Positions 52,549-54,127 of a stretch of DNA of 54,127 nucleotides are shown one piece after another. Both the position numbers and the translations under genes were made by a program. The DNA is from Streptomyces montanisoli. Its GTDB lineage: Bacteria; Actinomycetota; Actinomycetes; Streptomycetales; Streptomycetaceae. Under the pieces are notes generated by a model. The model did not search any database. It saw only the letters and a list, made by a program, of their open reading frames with translations, and was not told where the DNA came from. Each line of letters starts with the position of its first letter. The stretch's first letter is position 1. The stretch covers positions 1-54,127 of the forward strand of contig NZ_JAGIQL010000031.1 in the NCBI RefSeq assembly GCF_017813245.1. The letters run 5' to 3'.

Positions 52549-53466
52549 GTGGTGCCCTTCTCCGGCCCGATGCTGCCACCCGGCTACCGGTCACAACCTG
52601 CCGGCACTGACGACGTCGACGTGATCCACGCGTTGGTCGCGGATTGCGAGCGGGCGGCGAACGGCCGGGTGCGCACCGATGCCGGGTCTGTAGCCGCCGT
52701 CTTCGCCCGCCCCGGTCTGACGCCGAGCTCGGACACCGTTCTTGTTCGTGACCCGTCCGGTCGACTGGCGGCGTGGGCCTGGGCGGATCGGCGCTCCGAG
52801 ATCGACGTGCATCCCCACCACCGTGGGCGCAGCCTGGGCGCTGCGCTGCTTGACTGGGTCGAGGCACGGGCCGTCCAGGCGGGCAGCGAGGGAATCGTGC
52901 AGACGGTCCCCGACAGCGACGCCGGAGCCGTCGCGCTGGTGCGCTCGCGAGGCTACGCACCACTGGTTACGGCCTGGCTGATGGAATACACCATGCCGGA
53001 CGAGCCACTTGTGCCTGAGGCGCCGCCGGGAATCATGGTCCGGCCGCTACGTGCCGGGGATGAGCCAGCCACACACCTGCTGGTGCAGGACGCGTTCGAC
53101 GAGTGGCAAGAGCGACGTCAGCCCTATGCGGAGTGGGCAAAACACACCGTCGACCGACCCACCTTCGCCCCCGCCCTGTCGCCGCTCGCCTTCCACAACG
53201 CTCAACTGGTCGGCGCCGCGCTGTCCCTGGACCTGCCCGAGTCGGACGAGGGATACGTCGAGCAGGTCGCGGTGCGCCGCGATCAGCGAGGCCAGGGCAT
53301 CGCACGCCACCTGCTGCGCTACGCCTTCCACGCTTTCCACCAGGCGGGACGACGCACGTGCACACTATGGACCCACTCGGACACCGGCGCGCTCGACCTG
53401 TATCTGCGGGTGGGCATGACGGTCAGGCACAGCTCTACGGTCTTCCGCAAGGAACTGCGGGCGTAG
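52549..53466 (+). CDS. Tandem GNAT N-acetyltransferase
   Basis: About 305 residues with two GNAT folds, like mycothiol-synthase-type proteins. First domain: WADRRSEIDVHPHHRGRSLGAALLDWVEARA; second: VEQVAVRRDQRGQGIARHLLRYAFHAFHQAG, each with the Q/RxxGxG/A acetyl-CoA loop, ending LYLRVGMTVRHSSTVFRKEL. Substrate unknown. GTG at 52549 or 52552; no clear ribosome binding site. Confidence 0.85.
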   Translation: MVPFSGPMLPPGYRSQPAGTDDVDVIHALVADCERAANGRVRTDAGSVAAVFARPGLTPSSDTVLVRDPSGRLAAWAWADRRSEIDVHPHHRGRSLGAALLDWVEARAVQAGSEGIVQTVPDSDAGAVALVRSRGYAPLVTAWLMEYTMPDEPLVPEAPPGIMVRPLRAGDEPATHLLVQDAFDEWQERRQPYAEWAKHTVDRPTFAPALSPLAFHNAQLVGAALSLDLPESDEGYVEQVAVRRDQRGQGIARHLLRYAFHAFHQAGRRTCTLWTHSDTGALDLYLRVGMTVRHSSTVFRKELRA

Positions 53467-53555
53467 CTTCTGTTCGGACGGGCTGTCCCTGACAAGCGCC
53501 TGACTGCCCGCGTGAGCAGCGTGAACGCTGCCTAACCCGTACGCGCGGATCGTCA

Positions 53556-53738
53556 TCACCACAGATGCAGGAAGCTCCGGACGTCGTCATAGCCGTCGAG
53601 AGCCCGACCGTCCACGTCCGACGGATCGGCCGTGGCACGAGCCGCCAGCGACTCCACCACCGCGAGAGCCTCATCGCTGAGACACCCGCAGCGTCGATGT
53701 GTATCGAACGTGAGGTTCCCCGAAGGCTGCCGGCTCAT
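53556..53738 (-). CDS. Small hypothetical protein downstream of an interrupted gene
   Basis: 60 residues (MSRQPSGNLTFDTHRRCGCLSDEALAVVESL...RSFLHLW), no recognised domain. The start codon follows the stop of the interrupted gene at 53739 with no gap, so the two were a coupled pair. Its native promoter was probably cut off by the IS insertion. Confidence 0.5.
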   Translation of the reverse strand: MSRQPSGNLTFDTHRRCGCLSDEALAVVESLAARATADPSDVDGRALDGYDDVRSFLHLW

Positions 53739-53940
53739 TCATGGGCCGTGCAGTTCCGTCTCCCAAGCCTGGAAGGGCGGCTCGACCTCGTAAGTTGGGT
53801 CGCAATGGCGGCGAATCCACTGTGCGGCTCGGTACTGCGCGTCCCCGTCGTTCAGCACCTCGCCATTTCCGTCGACTTCCAGCACGTTGCCATAGATCGC
53901 GAAGACCTGCTCAAGCGACGAACCGAACTGGAAGAGTGAA
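53739..53940 (-). pseudogene. 3' remnant of a small gene cut by an IS3-like element
   Basis: The frame reads FGSSLEQVFAIYGNVLEVDGNGEVLNDGDAQYRAAQWIRRHCDPTYEVEPPFQAWETELHGP, a conserved-looking C-terminal part of a small actinomycete hypothetical protein. Upstream it runs directly into the left end of the IS element at about 53937, so the N terminus is missing or replaced by IS antisense codons. Confidence 0.65.
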
Positions 53941-54127
53941 TCGCCCCGGGTTTGATGGAGACATCGAAGACCCGGAAGGATGCCGCTCATGGCTGCTCCC
54001 CGTAAGTACCCCGATGAACTGCGTGAACGCGCGACGCGTCTCGCGGTCGAGGCCCGCAAGGACCCGGCCGTCCGGGCTGGGGCGATCAAGCGCATCGCCG
54101 ACCAGCTGGACGTGCACCCCGAGGCCC
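53937..54127 (+). mobile_element. Left end of an IS3-family-like insertion sequence
   Basis: Starts TGAATCGCCCCGGGTTTGAT, a TG-starting end typical of IS3 relatives in Streptomyces, followed by orfA. The right end lies beyond the window, so size and target duplication cannot be checked. Confidence 0.75.
53989..54127 (+). CDS. IS3-family transposase OrfA (partial, runs off the window)
   Basis: First 46 codons only: MAAPRKYPDELRERATRLAV...GAIKRIADQLDVHPEA. This is the N-terminal HTH_Tnp_1 region of IS3 OrfA proteins, which bind the element ends. GGAAGGA precedes ATG 53989. OrfB is expected downstream, outside the window, by frameshifting. Confidence 0.85.
   Translation, partial: MAAPRKYPDELRERATRLAVEARKDPAVRAGAIKRIADQLDVHPEA

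Overview
The window looks like chromosome from a Streptomyces-type actinomycete. It is very GC-rich, starts genes often with GTG or TTG, couples genes through ATGA/GTGA overlaps, and carries family-typical sets: an XRE/DUF397/ATP-binding triad, an AfsQ1/AfsQ2/SigQ system, and 3Fe-4S ferredoxin/P450 pairs. From about 22.4 to 44 kb the gene order matches, from memory, the S. coelicolor region carrying nucleoside uptake and salvage genes, afsQ1/Q2-sigQ and add. The first 22 kb and the last 10 kb look more accessory.

Layout. 0-5.6 kb: acyltransferase, nucleotidyltransferase, a YcxB-like membrane protein, an endonuclease V relative, and a DUF397-type regulatory triad. 5.8-10.1 kb (minus strand): a tightly coupled acid-sugar operon with a KdgT-type permease, a four-carbon acid-sugar kinase fused in frame to a PdxA2-type dehydrogenase, and a DeoR regulator. 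It is probably for D-threonate-type substrates. 10.7-20.0 kb: a compact plus-strand cluster with an FMN reductase, a 14-codon ORF behind a near-perfect Shine-Dalgarno sequence and followed by a 26-bp palindrome, a beta-propeller protein, an MFS exporter, GTP cyclohydrolase II, a second WD40 propeller, a SUMF1-fold protein without the copper cysteines, an HExxH protein and an HxlR regulator. The GTP cyclohydrolase II + WD40 + SUMF1 combination recalls toxoflavin-type (azapteridine) operons, but the methyltransferase and deaminase of those operons are absent here. This is the strongest candidate for an undescribed system.

20-22 kb: a TetR/FAD-monooxygenase divergent pair with two matching operators. 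22.4-31 kb: an M20 hydrolase, then a BmpA-type lipoprotein, an ABC importer, cytidine deaminase and thymidine phosphorylase. Together with adenosine deaminase at 43 kb these make a nucleoside uptake and salvage set, and a 12-bp palindrome (CTACGCGCGTAG) precedes the BMP gene (imperfect copy), the ABC operon and add. 31-37 kb: STAS protein, an ECF sigma factor with a SnoaL-like tail, an MFS/LysR pair, and HxlR with a deacetylase-NmrA operon. 37-42.6 kb: sigQ, afsQ1, afsQ2 and a lipoprotein, with a perfect AfsQ1 box, then VanZ, PspC and a secreted protein. 44-54 kb: an alpha/beta-hydrolase-like protein, P450-ferredoxin, MarR/MBL, MDR dehydrogenase/TetR, a NarL-type two-component operon and a tandem GNAT protein. 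At the right edge the end of an IS3-like element interrupts a small conserved gene.

A recurring oddity is in-frame 15- or 21-bp tandem repeats that add low-complexity peptide at domain edges in four unrelated genes (PdxA2 fusion, GTP cyclohydrolase II, cytidine deaminase, TetR). No tRNA, rRNA or CRISPR array was seen. All family calls come from reading the sequence; no database search was run.
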